DNA from: Bacteroidales bacterium
GTDB taxonomy: Bacteria > Bacteroidota > Bacteroidia > Bacteroidales > UBA932
DNA: 40,708 nucleotides
Assembly (NCBI GenBank): GCA_017962705.1
Contig: JAGCUV010000008.1
Span: 1 to 40,708, forward strand
Direction: 5' to 3'
Position 1 is the first letter of the stretch. Every line of letters begins with the position of its first letter. This document shows positions 7,936 through 16,586 of this stretch, one piece after another. The notes beneath the pieces were generated by a model. It was given only the letters and a program-made list of their open reading frames with translations. It searched no databases and had not been told where the DNA came from. The translations under genes were made by a program, and so were the position numbers.

Positions 7936-9939
7936 ATGAGACGGTTCCTAGCGTTTGCTCTGACCCTGTTTCTTATTCCCTTGACGGCCTTTGCCCAAAG
8001 CGAAATCCGGGACACCCTGGAGTTCGACCGGGCAGGGGCCTCGGGCGTTGAGGATCTGCTGACGGGCCGCGCGTCTTCGCTGTATGTCCGCAGTGCGGAA
8101 AGCGGCTTGAATGCGTTGAGAAGCGTGCTTCTCAGAGGGGGCAATACCCTTCACGGCTCCGGCGAACCGCTCGTTGTCGTGGACGGAGCCATCCTTTCAT
8201 CGGTCGCCGGAGAGCAGATGGAGATGTTCTGGCAGGATGCGTACAAAGGAAAGACAGCCTATACCTGCCTGTCCGAATGGGATGCGCTCAATCTCTACGA
8301 CATAGAGCGCATCGAGATTCTCAAAAACACGGCGGCTACCGCCATTTATGGGGAGCTGGGGGCGAACGGTGCCATTCTCATCCGGACCAAACGGGCGAAA
8401 CAGGATTTTGGCGTGGAGGTCCGTTCCAACTTCGGAGCGGACTTTCCGGGTCTGGTCACCCACAACAATGTCGCCCTTTCTTCCCGGAAACAGCGCACGG
8501 ATTACCGCCTGTCGGCCTTTTTCCGCAGCGCGGCCGTGTCTTCCGTGCCCGAAAGGAATCTGAACGGAGGCGCGTCGTTTTCTTTGAATACCCTGGCCGG
8601 TTCCCGCGTGGAGCTCGGCTTGAGCGCCCGGGTCGGCATTGGGGAGCAGTTGTCCGGCAATCCGGCCGAGGCTTCCGCCGATTTCGAAGACCGCTCGAAA
8701 AATATCCGGACGATAGAGAGCGCCTGGTTCAACCTGAAAATCCTGAATGGATTTTACTGGCGGACCCGCATCGGGGTGGATTATCAGACCCGTTCCCGCA
8801 CCCTGTGGTATGGGCCGACAACGAACTTCGGCGGACCGCTGGGCAACGCGGCCGGCATCTCCCTGGCTTCCAAATTGCTGATGACGGCGAATACTTCTCT
8901 TGAATACAGCCGTTACATCGCGTCCCATCATTCTATTCAGGTGTCCGCCGGCGGCGAAGTCTATTTCAACGAGGGGAAATACAACACCCTCAACGGAACC
9001 AACATTCTGGTCACCCAGTTGAAAGCACAGGGCTTCGGTTACCGGGAGAGCGCCGACGAGCCGGCCCTATTCCGAAATGCGCTCTTCCGGGGCGGAATCT
9101 TTGCCAAAGCCTCCTATGCCTACCGGAAAATAGCGGGTGTGGACCTGGTCGCCCGGGTCGACCGCGCCGCGAAGTATGATGACAAATGGAATGTCTATCC
9201 ATCCGCCACGGCTTGGCTGGATATCAAAGAACTGGCTCTCGGACAGTCCAAGACCGTCTCGGCGCTGCGTCTGGAGGGCGGGTTCGGCATCGCCGGTTTG
9301 CATCGGTATGTTCCTTATTATATGTTCCCCCAGTATACCGAGGAAGCCGTTCCGGCGATTCCCAAAGACCGCTGGGCGTTTCTGGACGGCTGGCAGCAAG
9401 TCCGCAGCCGGGAATATAACGTGCGCGTTGAGGCGGGATTTTTAGACGACAGGTTCAAACTGTCGCTCGGCTATTACAACCGGACGACGGATGACAACCT
9501 GTTCCTTTATGATTGCGGCGTGCTGGATACCGCTTCCAATCTCTGGAAATATGGGGCGCGGATGATAGACGCGCAGTATGCCGGCCGGCTCGGCAACCAG
9601 GGCGTCGAACTGGAGTTTGACGGCCGCTTGCTGGATCTCGGGAATTTCAAGTGGGACCTCGGGTTCAACGGGGCGTGGAACAAACTTTCTGCACAGCTTC
9701 CCTGTCCCGAATGGTATGGTGGCCTGTCGACGACGTTCCGTTTCTACGGCGTCACGATAGACCTTCTTGCGGACGGGTCCTGCGGCAGAGGCTATGATGC
9801 GTTGCGGCTTGCCCGGGCAACCCTTGGATATGACATCCCGTTGCAGAAGGTGAGATGGATGAGAAATCTTTCTGTTTACCTGGGCGGGTCCGACATGGTG
9901 AGAAAGACCCTGGTCTTGGGTGTCAAAGCAGATTTTTAG
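7936..9939 (+). CDS. Short SusC-like TonB-dependent receptor
   Basis: This 667-residue protein has a signal peptide ending near AFA-Q21. A plug domain is clear: VEDLLTGRASSLYVRS, LLRGGNTL, PLVVVDGAIL, then IERIEILKNTAATAIYGELGANGAILI. A shortened beta-barrel follows and ends in a terminal Phe (KADF). It lacks the N-terminal carboxypeptidase-regulatory-like domain of SusC proteins and is about 350-400 residues shorter than the neighbour at 9952. No separate SusD follows it directly. It may be an accessory outer-membrane channel or an alternative partner for the same SusD. The reading frame is intact, so it is not an obvious pseudogene. Confidence 0.8.
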   Translation: MRRFLAFALTLFLIPLTAFAQSEIRDTLEFDRAGASGVEDLLTGRASSLYVRSAESGLNALRSVLLRGGNTLHGSGEPLVVVDGAILSSVAGEQMEMFWQDAYKGKTAYTCLSEWDALNLYDIERIEILKNTAATAIYGELGANGAILIRTKRAKQDFGVEVRSNFGADFPGLVTHNNVALSSRKQRTDYRLSAFFRSAAVSSVPERNLNGGASFSLNTLAGSRVELGLSARVGIGEQLSGNPAEASADFEDRSKNIRTIESAWFNLKILNGFYWRTRIGVDYQTRSRTLWYGPTTNFGGPLGNAAGISLASKLLMTANTSLEYSRYIASHHSIQVSAGGEVYFNEGKYNTLNGTNILVTQLKAQGFGYRESADEPALFRNALFRGGIFAKASYAYRKIAGVDLVARVDRAAKYDDKWNVYPSATAWLDIKELALGQSKTVSALRLEGGFGIAGLHRYVPYYMFPQYTEEAVPAIPKDRWAFLDGWQQVRSREYNVRVEAGFLDDRFKLSLGYYNRTTDDNLFLYDCGVLDTASNLWKYGARMIDAQYAGRLGNQGVELEFDGRLLDLGNFKWDLGFNGAWNKLSAQLPCPEWYGGLSTTFRFYGVTIDLLADGSCGRGYDALRLARATLGYDIPLQKVRWMRNLSVYLGGSDMVRKTLVLGVKADF

Positions 9940-9951
9940 CAGGAGGAACGG

Positions 9952-12900
9952 ATGATGAAAAAAGCGATATTCTTATTTTTCCTTCTGCTGCTTCTCTTGC
10001 CTGCAGCTGGACAGAACAAGTCCCGTACCTTCACCGGTACCGTCAAGGACAGCAATGGAGAGCCGATACCCGGAGCCGCGGTGATGCTCGAAGATGATTC
10101 CAGTACGGGCGCCGTTACGGATATCGACGGAAAGTATACCTTCCACTTGAAGGCGTCCGTGCCCAAGCGGAGCCGCATCAGCGTCAGCTCCCTGGGTTTC
10201 AAAACGGCCCTTCTGGACATCCCGTCCGGGAACGTGCTGGATGTCGTGCTGGAAGATGATTTCCAACTGCTGGACGAGGCCATTGCCGTGGGCTATGGCT
10301 CCATGCGGAAAAGCGACCTCACCGGCGCGGTAGCGTCAATAAAGGTGGACGAAAAGGAGGCGGCCCGCAACACTTCCCTGGACCAATTGCTGATCGGCCG
10401 CGCCGCAGGCGTGGATGTCAGCAATACTTCCTTGTCTCCGGACGGCGGCGTGTCCATCCGTATCCGGGGGACGACCTCCCTGAACGGCTCCAACGAGCCG
10501 CTTTATGTGGTAGATGGCGTGATTCTCAGCGACAATTCCGGCGCGGAACTGCTCAATACCGAAGAAACGGAGGAGGTAAATGGACTGATGGGAATCAATC
10601 CGCAGGATATCGAGCGGATAGAAGTGCTCAAGGATGCCTCCGCGACGGCTATTTTCGGCGCCGCCGGCGCCAACGGGGTCGTCCTGATTACGACCAAGCA
10701 GGCCTCCAAAGACAAACTCTCGGTCGATGCCCGGGTGGGATTTGACATCTCGATTCCTTACAAGCACATTGATGTGATGGGGACGCCCGAATACCTGGAG
10801 TATATGCAATGGCTGGTGGACAACCATCCGACCGACGCCTCGACGACCCGTTATGCCGCGCGTTATCTCCGCTTGCATTCTTCCGGCGAACTGATTGATG
10901 TAGACTGGCAGAATTATGTGATGCGGCCGGCTCCTCGTCAGCGCTATTATATTTCTTTGTCCGGAAAACCGCAGGACTACGCCTATACGGTTTCTCTCGG
11001 ATATAGCAATACGCAGGGACTTATCCGTACCACGAGCGGCGACCAACTGACCACCCGGTTCAGTCTCACCCGCAAGATCGGGAAGAAGTTCACGGCGAGC
11101 GCCAAACTCAATTTTGCCTACATTAACTCCAACAATCAGCAGGGACTGAATGCGACGACGCTTACGGCCTCTTCGTCCGTCATTACCAGTATGCTCACGT
11201 TCCGTCCGCTGAAGTTCCCCGCCGGAGATGATTATGAGGACGAGTATGGAGAAGACGAGGAGGACAAATCCAGTCCGGCCATGTGGCTCTCTGATGCCAA
11301 GACGACGCGTCAGGAGTATCGAATAACGCCCAACCTGAATCTCAAATACAACATTACTTCCTGGCTGACTCTGGAGTCGTCTGCCGGGGGCGATTACAGG
11401 CTCACGGAACGGGCCCAGTGGAAGGGCGTGATGGTCAACCGGAGCGCCTCGGGCGCCAACGGCGTGATCAACGAGGCTGTGTCGTATCGCTGGAATTGGG
11501 ACAACAACCTGCTTTTCAAGAAAAAGTTCGGCCGTCATTCCCTTTCCGGTACCCTGGGTATGACGATGGGGCGGACGGGTAGCACGCTTCAGCGCGTCCA
11601 CGCGCAGAATATCAAGCAATATATCCCGAAACTGGACAATTTCAATGCCGGTGAGAAGACCGAGAGTTCCTACATAGAGAGCTTTACCAGCAATCTCTCT
11701 TTCTTCGCTCGTGTCGTCTACAACTACCACGACAGATATGTCCTCACCGGAACCTTCCGTGCGGACGGCTCCTCACAGTTTTCCGCCCGCAACCGTTTTG
11801 CCTATTTCCCTTCTTTGGCCGCCGCGTGGAGAATCAACAACGAGCCTTGGTTCCATATGCCGCTGTTCTCGCTGTTGAAATTGCGCCTGGGATGGGGACG
11901 CGTGGGAAATTCCCGCCTCCCGAGTTACCAGGTTTATTCCTCTTTCAAGCCTTCCACGCTGGGAAGCCATGTCAGCGATGCCGACTATATCCGTGGTCTT
12001 TCGTCTGAGAACATTGCCAACCAGAATCTCAAGTGGGAGACGACGGAGCAATGGAATGCCGGTCTGGATGTGGGACTCTGGAGCGGACGGCTCACGTTCA
12101 GTGTCGAAGCGTACTACAAGAAAACTTTCGACCTGCTCCAACAGCGGGAAATACCGCTCTTGACGGGCTTTCCTTCGATGTGGATCAATATGGGGGATAT
12201 CTCCAACAGGGGTGTCGAGTTCAACTTCGAAGCCATTCCCCTCCGCACCCGCCACGTGGAATGGACCCTCAGCGGCAACTTTTCCCTCAACCGCAACAAG
12301 CTGGACTCTTTCGGTGTGAATGTGGGTACGATGACCATGTACGACCGGAACGGTAACTCCCGCGAAGTTCGTTATACCCTCGGTTCGCAACTGGGCAGTT
12401 CTGTCTATTTCCTCAGTACGCCGGGCAATATTTTTATCGAGGGGGAACCTCTGGGGCTGTTGTATGGTTATCTGACGGACGGCATCGTCCAAGAGGGAGA
12501 GACGGGCGTGCCGCTGACAGAGGGAGGAGCGCCGCTTGAGCCCGGACGCATCAAATACCGCGACCTCAACGGGAACGGATACATCGATATCGGGGACCGC
12601 ACCATCCTGGGCGATTCCAATCCCACGTTCAGTTACGGCTTCAACACCACGCTGACGGTGTACGGATTTACCCTGTCCGCCGTTTTTCAGGGCGTTTACG
12701 GTAGAGATATTCTCAACACGACCCGCGCGCAGTTGATGGATCCCGGCTCGCAGAACCTCCACAATGCTTATAGCGTCGCTTACTGCAATGCCTGGACGGC
12801 GGAAAACCGGTCGAACGAATTTCCCAAACTTTTCGGGGGCCTGAGCAACGCGGAACGCGCTTTTGTGACAGACCGGGTCGTGGAGGACGCCTCGTTCCTC

Positions 12901-13128
12901 AGGATATCGTCCGTTTCTTTGTCATACAACTTCCAGTTGCCGAAAAAGAGTTTCGTCCGCGCGCTTTCGCTTGGCTTTACGGTCCAGAATCCCTATGTGT
13001 TCACGAAATACAGCGGATGGGACCCGAATGTGAGCAGTTTCGGCAGCAGCATGAAACGGGTGGGCATCGACAGCGGCTCCTATCCTTCTGCAAGGACATT
13101 TTGTTTGGATTTTAGCATTTCCTTCTGA
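9952..13128 (+). CDS. SusC/RagA-family TonB-dependent outer-membrane receptor
   Basis: This 1058-residue protein has a signal peptide (ending around AAGQ), then a carboxypeptidase-like domain (FTGTVKDSNGEPIPGAAVML). A linker DEAIAVGYGSMRKSDLTGAV leads to the plug (IRIRGTTSLNGSNEPLYVVDGV; IERIEVLKDASATAIFGAAG). A full 22-strand-type barrel ends in ISF. It imports oligosaccharides across the outer membrane with its SusD lid, driven by TonB. The length is normal for the family. A strong AGGAGGA sits at 9941-9947, just before two consecutive ATGs (9952 and 9955); clear Shine-Dalgarno sites are uncommon in this phylum. It overlaps susD by 1 bp (TGATG). Confidence 0.95.
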   Translation: MMKKAIFLFFLLLLLLPAAGQNKSRTFTGTVKDSNGEPIPGAAVMLEDDSSTGAVTDIDGKYTFHLKASVPKRSRISVSSLGFKTALLDIPSGNVLDVVLEDDFQLLDEAIAVGYGSMRKSDLTGAVASIKVDEKEAARNTSLDQLLIGRAAGVDVSNTSLSPDGGVSIRIRGTTSLNGSNEPLYVVDGVILSDNSGAELLNTEETEEVNGLMGINPQDIERIEVLKDASATAIFGAAGANGVVLITTKQASKDKLSVDARVGFDISIPYKHIDVMGTPEYLEYMQWLVDNHPTDASTTRYAARYLRLHSSGELIDVDWQNYVMRPAPRQRYYISLSGKPQDYAYTVSLGYSNTQGLIRTTSGDQLTTRFSLTRKIGKKFTASAKLNFAYINSNNQQGLNATTLTASSSVITSMLTFRPLKFPAGDDYEDEYGEDEEDKSSPAMWLSDAKTTRQEYRITPNLNLKYNITSWLTLESSAGGDYRLTERAQWKGVMVNRSASGANGVINEAVSYRWNWDNNLLFKKKFGRHSLSGTLGMTMGRTGSTLQRVHAQNIKQYIPKLDNFNAGEKTESSYIESFTSNLSFFARVVYNYHDRYVLTGTFRADGSSQFSARNRFAYFPSLAAAWRINNEPWFHMPLFSLLKLRLGWGRVGNSRLPSYQVYSSFKPSTLGSHVSDADYIRGLSSENIANQNLKWETTEQWNAGLDVGLWSGRLTFSVEAYYKKTFDLLQQREIPLLTGFPSMWINMGDISNRGVEFNFEAIPLRTRHVEWTLSGNFSLNRNKLDSFGVNVGTMTMYDRNGNSREVRYTLGSQLGSSVYFLSTPGNIFIEGEPLGLLYGYLTDGIVQEGETGVPLTEGGAPLEPGRIKYRDLNGNGYIDIGDRTILGDSNPTFSYGFNTTLTVYGFTLSAVFQGVYGRDILNTTRAQLMDPGSQNLHNAYSVAYCNAWTAENRSNEFPKLFGGLSNAERAFVTDRVVEDASFLRISSVSLSYNFQLPKKSFVRALSLGFTVQNPYVFTKYSGWDPNVSSFGSSMKRVGIDSGSYPSARTFCLDFSISF

Positions 13129-14918
13129 TGCGTATGAAAAAGTACAGTTTGTTACTATCGATTGTGGCATTGATGATTTCCTGCACGGATTTCCTCGATG
13201 AGAAGCCGTCGACGACCATCTGCGGGGAAAGCCTTCTTGCCAACGAAGCGGCGGCTGAAGCGGCCATCAACGGTGTGTATGCCAATTTAAACAGCGTCTT
13301 TATGGGGAATCCGTTGGGGACCTATCTGGGAAATGCCTCCAAGACGCGCGTGTGGACGGGCAACCGCCGTACCGACCAGTATGAGCAGTGCCATTATATG
13401 ACTTTCTATTCGACGACCAACGACAACAAGAATCTCTATTCGTCGCTCTATGTCGGCGTGAATGCCTGCAACAACATTCTCTGGTATCTGCCGTCATCGC
13501 CGATTGGTGAGGACTATAAGGACGAGATTGCCGGCGAGGCCCGCTTCCTTCGGGCGGTGTTTTATTTTACTTTGGCTCGTGTATATGGCGACGTGCCCGT
13601 CATTCAAGAACCGGTAACCGAGGAATCGCAGGTCAACGTGCCGCGCAGTCCCTACCAGAAAGTCTACCGCTTCATTCTTGACGATTTGGATTTTGCCGAA
13701 TCCAATATGCGGGACTATGCCCGGCAGACGGCCGTGAACGGACAGGAGTCCCGCGCCTGCCAATCTGCGGTGCACGCTGTGCGGGCGATGGTCTACACTT
13801 GGATTGCCTCTTATATGTCCTCTCCCTACGATCAGTTCTTCGACGCTTCCAAGCCGGGAAGGTATCCCGACTTCACCAATTGCGGGGTGGATACGCCGGA
13901 AGAGGCGTGGACCATCGTGCTGAGGGAATGCGAAGCATTGATGGCGCCCGACAGTCCCTATGCCCTGGAGCCGGACTATCGCAACCTTTTCCGCTGGGAC
14001 CCGCAGAATCACCCCGAAGACTATCGCTCCAAAGAACGGATTCTGGTCACTTCCAATACGCCTTATTACGGACCGACCAGTTTTATGCAGCAGCTTCACT
14101 GGCCCCATCCGGCGGAGTCCATCTCCATGACCGGCACCCAGAGCATCGCCGGCCGTACGCGTCCGGCCCGTTGGGTCTGGGAGAAGTGGTGCGAAAAGTA
14201 CGGAAATACCCCCTTGAACAGCAAAGGCTGGCACGAAGCCTCTCCGGACCCCCGTCAGGCGGCGACTTACCAATCGTTGAGCTATACCTACTGGGACCAG
14301 GACAATTACGGACAGGTGAAGACCAAGTCCGGCCTCTTCCCCAACACGACCGGCGGTACGTCCAGCAACCATTATTTCCGCAAATGGATCAGTCATCGCT
14401 ATGATTACAATACCGGCGATGCCGACTGCTATATCATCCGGATGGCGGAGGTCTATCTGATGGCGGCGGAAGCGGCGGCGCGCTTGGACGACCTGGGAAA
14501 GGCGGTCGGCTATGTCAACCAGCTGCTGGACCGCGCCCGTCGTTCGGTGGACGATTCTTCCTCTCCGGCGGCGGAGCCTGCCGACTGGACGGTCGGGCAA
14601 TTTGCCTCCACACAGGAATTTATAGATGCTTTGATGTTGGAGCGGCTGTTCGAGATGCACGGCGAGAACCACGAATGGTTCGACACCCACCGCCAGGGAG
14701 CCGCCTGGCTGGTGAAGAACATTTCCCTGGTCTATATCCAGAGCATCAACCTTCCGGGAAATGCCAGCGTGAAGAGTACGATGGAACTCTACGCTACTCC
14801 CACTCCCTCGGATGTGGAGTCCGTAAGAAAATCCATGGTCTGCGCTTTCCCGGACTATGAACTGCGCAATAATGTGGCCCTTGACCCGGCCGATCAAAAT
14901 GACTTTTACTGGAGATGA
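13128..14918 (+). CDS. SusD/RagB-family surface glycan-binding lipoprotein
   Basis: This 596-residue lipoprotein (lipobox LMISC, Cys19) has the typical SusD start CTDFLDEKP. TPR-like helices follow (EIAGEARFLRAVFYFTLARVYGDVP), and the C-terminal RagB region contains IRMAEVYLMAAEAAARL and LMLERLFEMHGENHEWFD. SusD caps the SusC barrel at the cell surface and delivers the oligosaccharide. The pairing with the SusC immediately upstream is standard for the phylum. Confidence 0.95.
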   Translation: MRMKKYSLLLSIVALMISCTDFLDEKPSTTICGESLLANEAAAEAAINGVYANLNSVFMGNPLGTYLGNASKTRVWTGNRRTDQYEQCHYMTFYSTTNDNKNLYSSLYVGVNACNNILWYLPSSPIGEDYKDEIAGEARFLRAVFYFTLARVYGDVPVIQEPVTEESQVNVPRSPYQKVYRFILDDLDFAESNMRDYARQTAVNGQESRACQSAVHAVRAMVYTWIASYMSSPYDQFFDASKPGRYPDFTNCGVDTPEEAWTIVLRECEALMAPDSPYALEPDYRNLFRWDPQNHPEDYRSKERILVTSNTPYYGPTSFMQQLHWPHPAESISMTGTQSIAGRTRPARWVWEKWCEKYGNTPLNSKGWHEASPDPRQAATYQSLSYTYWDQDNYGQVKTKSGLFPNTTGGTSSNHYFRKWISHRYDYNTGDADCYIIRMAEVYLMAAEAAARLDDLGKAVGYVNQLLDRARRSVDDSSSPAAEPADWTVGQFASTQEFIDALMLERLFEMHGENHEWFDTHRQGAAWLVKNISLVYIQSINLPGNASVKSTMELYATPTPSDVESVRKSMVCAFPDYELRNNVALDPADQNDFYWR

Positions 14919-15418
14919 AAACAATGCGTAAATTTCTCTTGCCTTTGATGATTCTTTGTCTTGTCTGCTGCGGAAAAAATGCAGGCCCCGAAGGGGGCGG
15001 ATCCGAGCCTGAGATAGCGTTGGACAAGCCGACCGGACTGGCTCAGATTGACCATACGGAAAACTCTGTCAAAGTGAGTTGGAATGCCGTGGTCAACGCC
15101 TTGGAGTATCAATATTGCCTGACGGAAGAAGTGGAAGGGCTGGAACCCCGCGTGCTGGCGATGGGCACCACCGCCGGGACCTACAAGACGCTCGGCGGGC
15201 TCGATCCGGAATACGAACAGAAAGGCATCGCTTACTATGTCAGCGTTGCGGCTGTCAACGGCCGCTCCAGTTCCGGATACTGCGACCCCATCAAGGTTAC
15301 TCCGGGCCAAGTTCCGCCGCCTCCTCCCCCGCCGCCAGGCCCTGATGCTACTACTGTGGGGGCGGAAGATATGGCTGATAATAATGATTACATTCATGCT
15401 TTTGACGATGCGGAATAA
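14915..15418 (+). CDS. Small lipoprotein with fibronectin-III-like domain, proline linker and acidic tail
   Basis: This 167-residue lipoprotein (lipobox Cys18/19 in CLVCCGKN) has one FN3-like domain (about residues 35-130; PTGL, VKVSWNAV, YYVSVAAVNG). It is followed by an eight-proline linker and a 20-residue acidic tail that reads VGAEDMADNNDY and ends AFDDAE. It overlaps susD by 4 bp and the next gene by 11 bp. The position after susD is where SusE/F-type surface glycan-binding proteins usually lie, so an accessory surface role is likely. The tail resembles the C-terminal motif of the small peptides at 5959 and 6114. Confidence 0.75.
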   Translation: MKTMRKFLLPLMILCLVCCGKNAGPEGGGSEPEIALDKPTGLAQIDHTENSVKVSWNAVVNALEYQYCLTEEVEGLEPRVLAMGTTAGTYKTLGGLDPEYEQKGIAYYVSVAAVNGRSSSGYCDPIKVTPGQVPPPPPPPPGPDATTVGAEDMADNNDYIHAFDDAE

Positions 15419-16586
15419 TTTACTTATTTTTGCGGTGATGGCGGCGACTTTGGGAGTGGCTTGTTCCCGCAGTCCGAAGCCGACGGACTTCGACTATCAC
15501 GTGTGCGCCTTTATCTGGCCTTCCTGCCACGATGATTCGTTAGGCCGCACGGTATGGGAAAAAGGAATCGGCGAGTGGGAGGTGATTCAGCAGGGCGATC
15601 CCCGGTTCGAGGGACACTACCAGCCCAAATTGCCGCTCTGGGGCTATGAAATGGACAACGACCCGGTTGTGGTGGAAAAGTGGATCAATACGGCATTGGC
15701 GTATGGCGTAAATACCTTTATCTACGATTGGTATTGGTACGAACATTACCCTTTCCTAGAGAGCGCGCTGGATGACGGTTTTCTCCGGGCTCCTTCCAAT
15801 ACCCGCATGGAATTCTTCATCATGTGGGCCAACCACGATGTCAAGCACAACTACTGGAATTACCACAAGTGGGGAGATGACGAAAGCATCCTTTGGCGCG
15901 GAGCCATCGACCCGCAGGACTGGCCTGTGATTGTCAATCGGGTCATCACGAAGTATTTCCATCGTCCCAACTACACCAAGATCAATGGCTGCCCCGTGTT
16001 CGCGATGTTTTCCGCCGAGCGCTTTGTGGAATCTTTCGGCGGAGACGAGGGGGCGGCGCTGGAGGCGATGAGGTACCTGCGCGCCGAGACCCGGAAAGCC
16101 GGCTTCCCCGATGTCCATTATATGATGATGAACGGCGCGGCGCCCAAAATGGATGACGAGCTGGAGCAGGAGAGGGTCCGCTTGGGCCTGGCGCTGGAGC
16201 CGGACAGCTGGGCTTGGTACAATATGGGCGGATTCAACTCGGATTATCTGGTCCACTGCGAGAACGGGGTGGCCCGGCGGGAGTATTGGTCTTCCCGGGT
16301 GGAGATTCCTGTCTTCCCTTGTGTGTCCATTTCCTGGGATGACACCCCGCGTTTCCCGGCGAAGGGGCCCGATAAACTGACCCGTTTCCACAACACGCCG
16401 GACGTGTTCGCGCGCTACCTGGCCAAGGCCAGGCAATACGCCGACGACCATGCCGACACCCAGCCCAAGTTTATCATGATCAATGCCTGGAACGAGTGGG
16501 TGGAGGGGAGTTACCTGCTTCCTGATATGCTCAACGGCTATTCCTATCTGGAAGCGGTCAAATCTGTCATACATCCGCAACCATGA
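15408..16586 (+). CDS. WbsX/GH99-like family lipoprotein, putative glycoside hydrolase
   Basis: The start at 15408 gives 392 residues with lipobox GVAC (Cys19). Earlier in-frame starts would overlap the FN3 lipoprotein much more. The fold family is indicated by FIWPSCHDD, WEKGIGEWE, the WINTALAYGVNTFIYDWYWY strand and the C-terminal signature NAWNEWVEGSYLLPD with GYSYLEAVK. This matches the GH99-like domain often annotated as glycosyltransferase WbsX. GH99 enzymes are retaining endo-hydrolases. In this operon an extracytoplasmic glycan-cleaving role is far more likely than glycosyl transfer. The substrate cannot be read from sequence. Confidence 0.8.
   Translation: MRNNLLIFAVMAATLGVACSRSPKPTDFDYHVCAFIWPSCHDDSLGRTVWEKGIGEWEVIQQGDPRFEGHYQPKLPLWGYEMDNDPVVVEKWINTALAYGVNTFIYDWYWYEHYPFLESALDDGFLRAPSNTRMEFFIMWANHDVKHNYWNYHKWGDDESILWRGAIDPQDWPVIVNRVITKYFHRPNYTKINGCPVFAMFSAERFVESFGGDEGAALEAMRYLRAETRKAGFPDVHYMMMNGAAPKMDDELEQERVRLGLALEPDSWAWYNMGGFNSDYLVHCENGVARREYWSSRVEIPVFPCVSISWDDTPRFPAKGPDKLTRFHNTPDVFARYLAKARQYADDHADTQPKFIMINAWNEWVEGSYLLPDMLNGYSYLEAVKSVIHPQP

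Noticed and set aside
10336..12762. Long minus-strand frames opposite susC
   Set aside because: Antisense shadows of SusC with no protein features.
15408..16586. Glycosyltransferase annotation for the WbsX-family gene
   Set aside because: It is an exported lipoprotein inside a degradation operon, so a hydrolase-like role is more credible than cytoplasmic sugar transfer.
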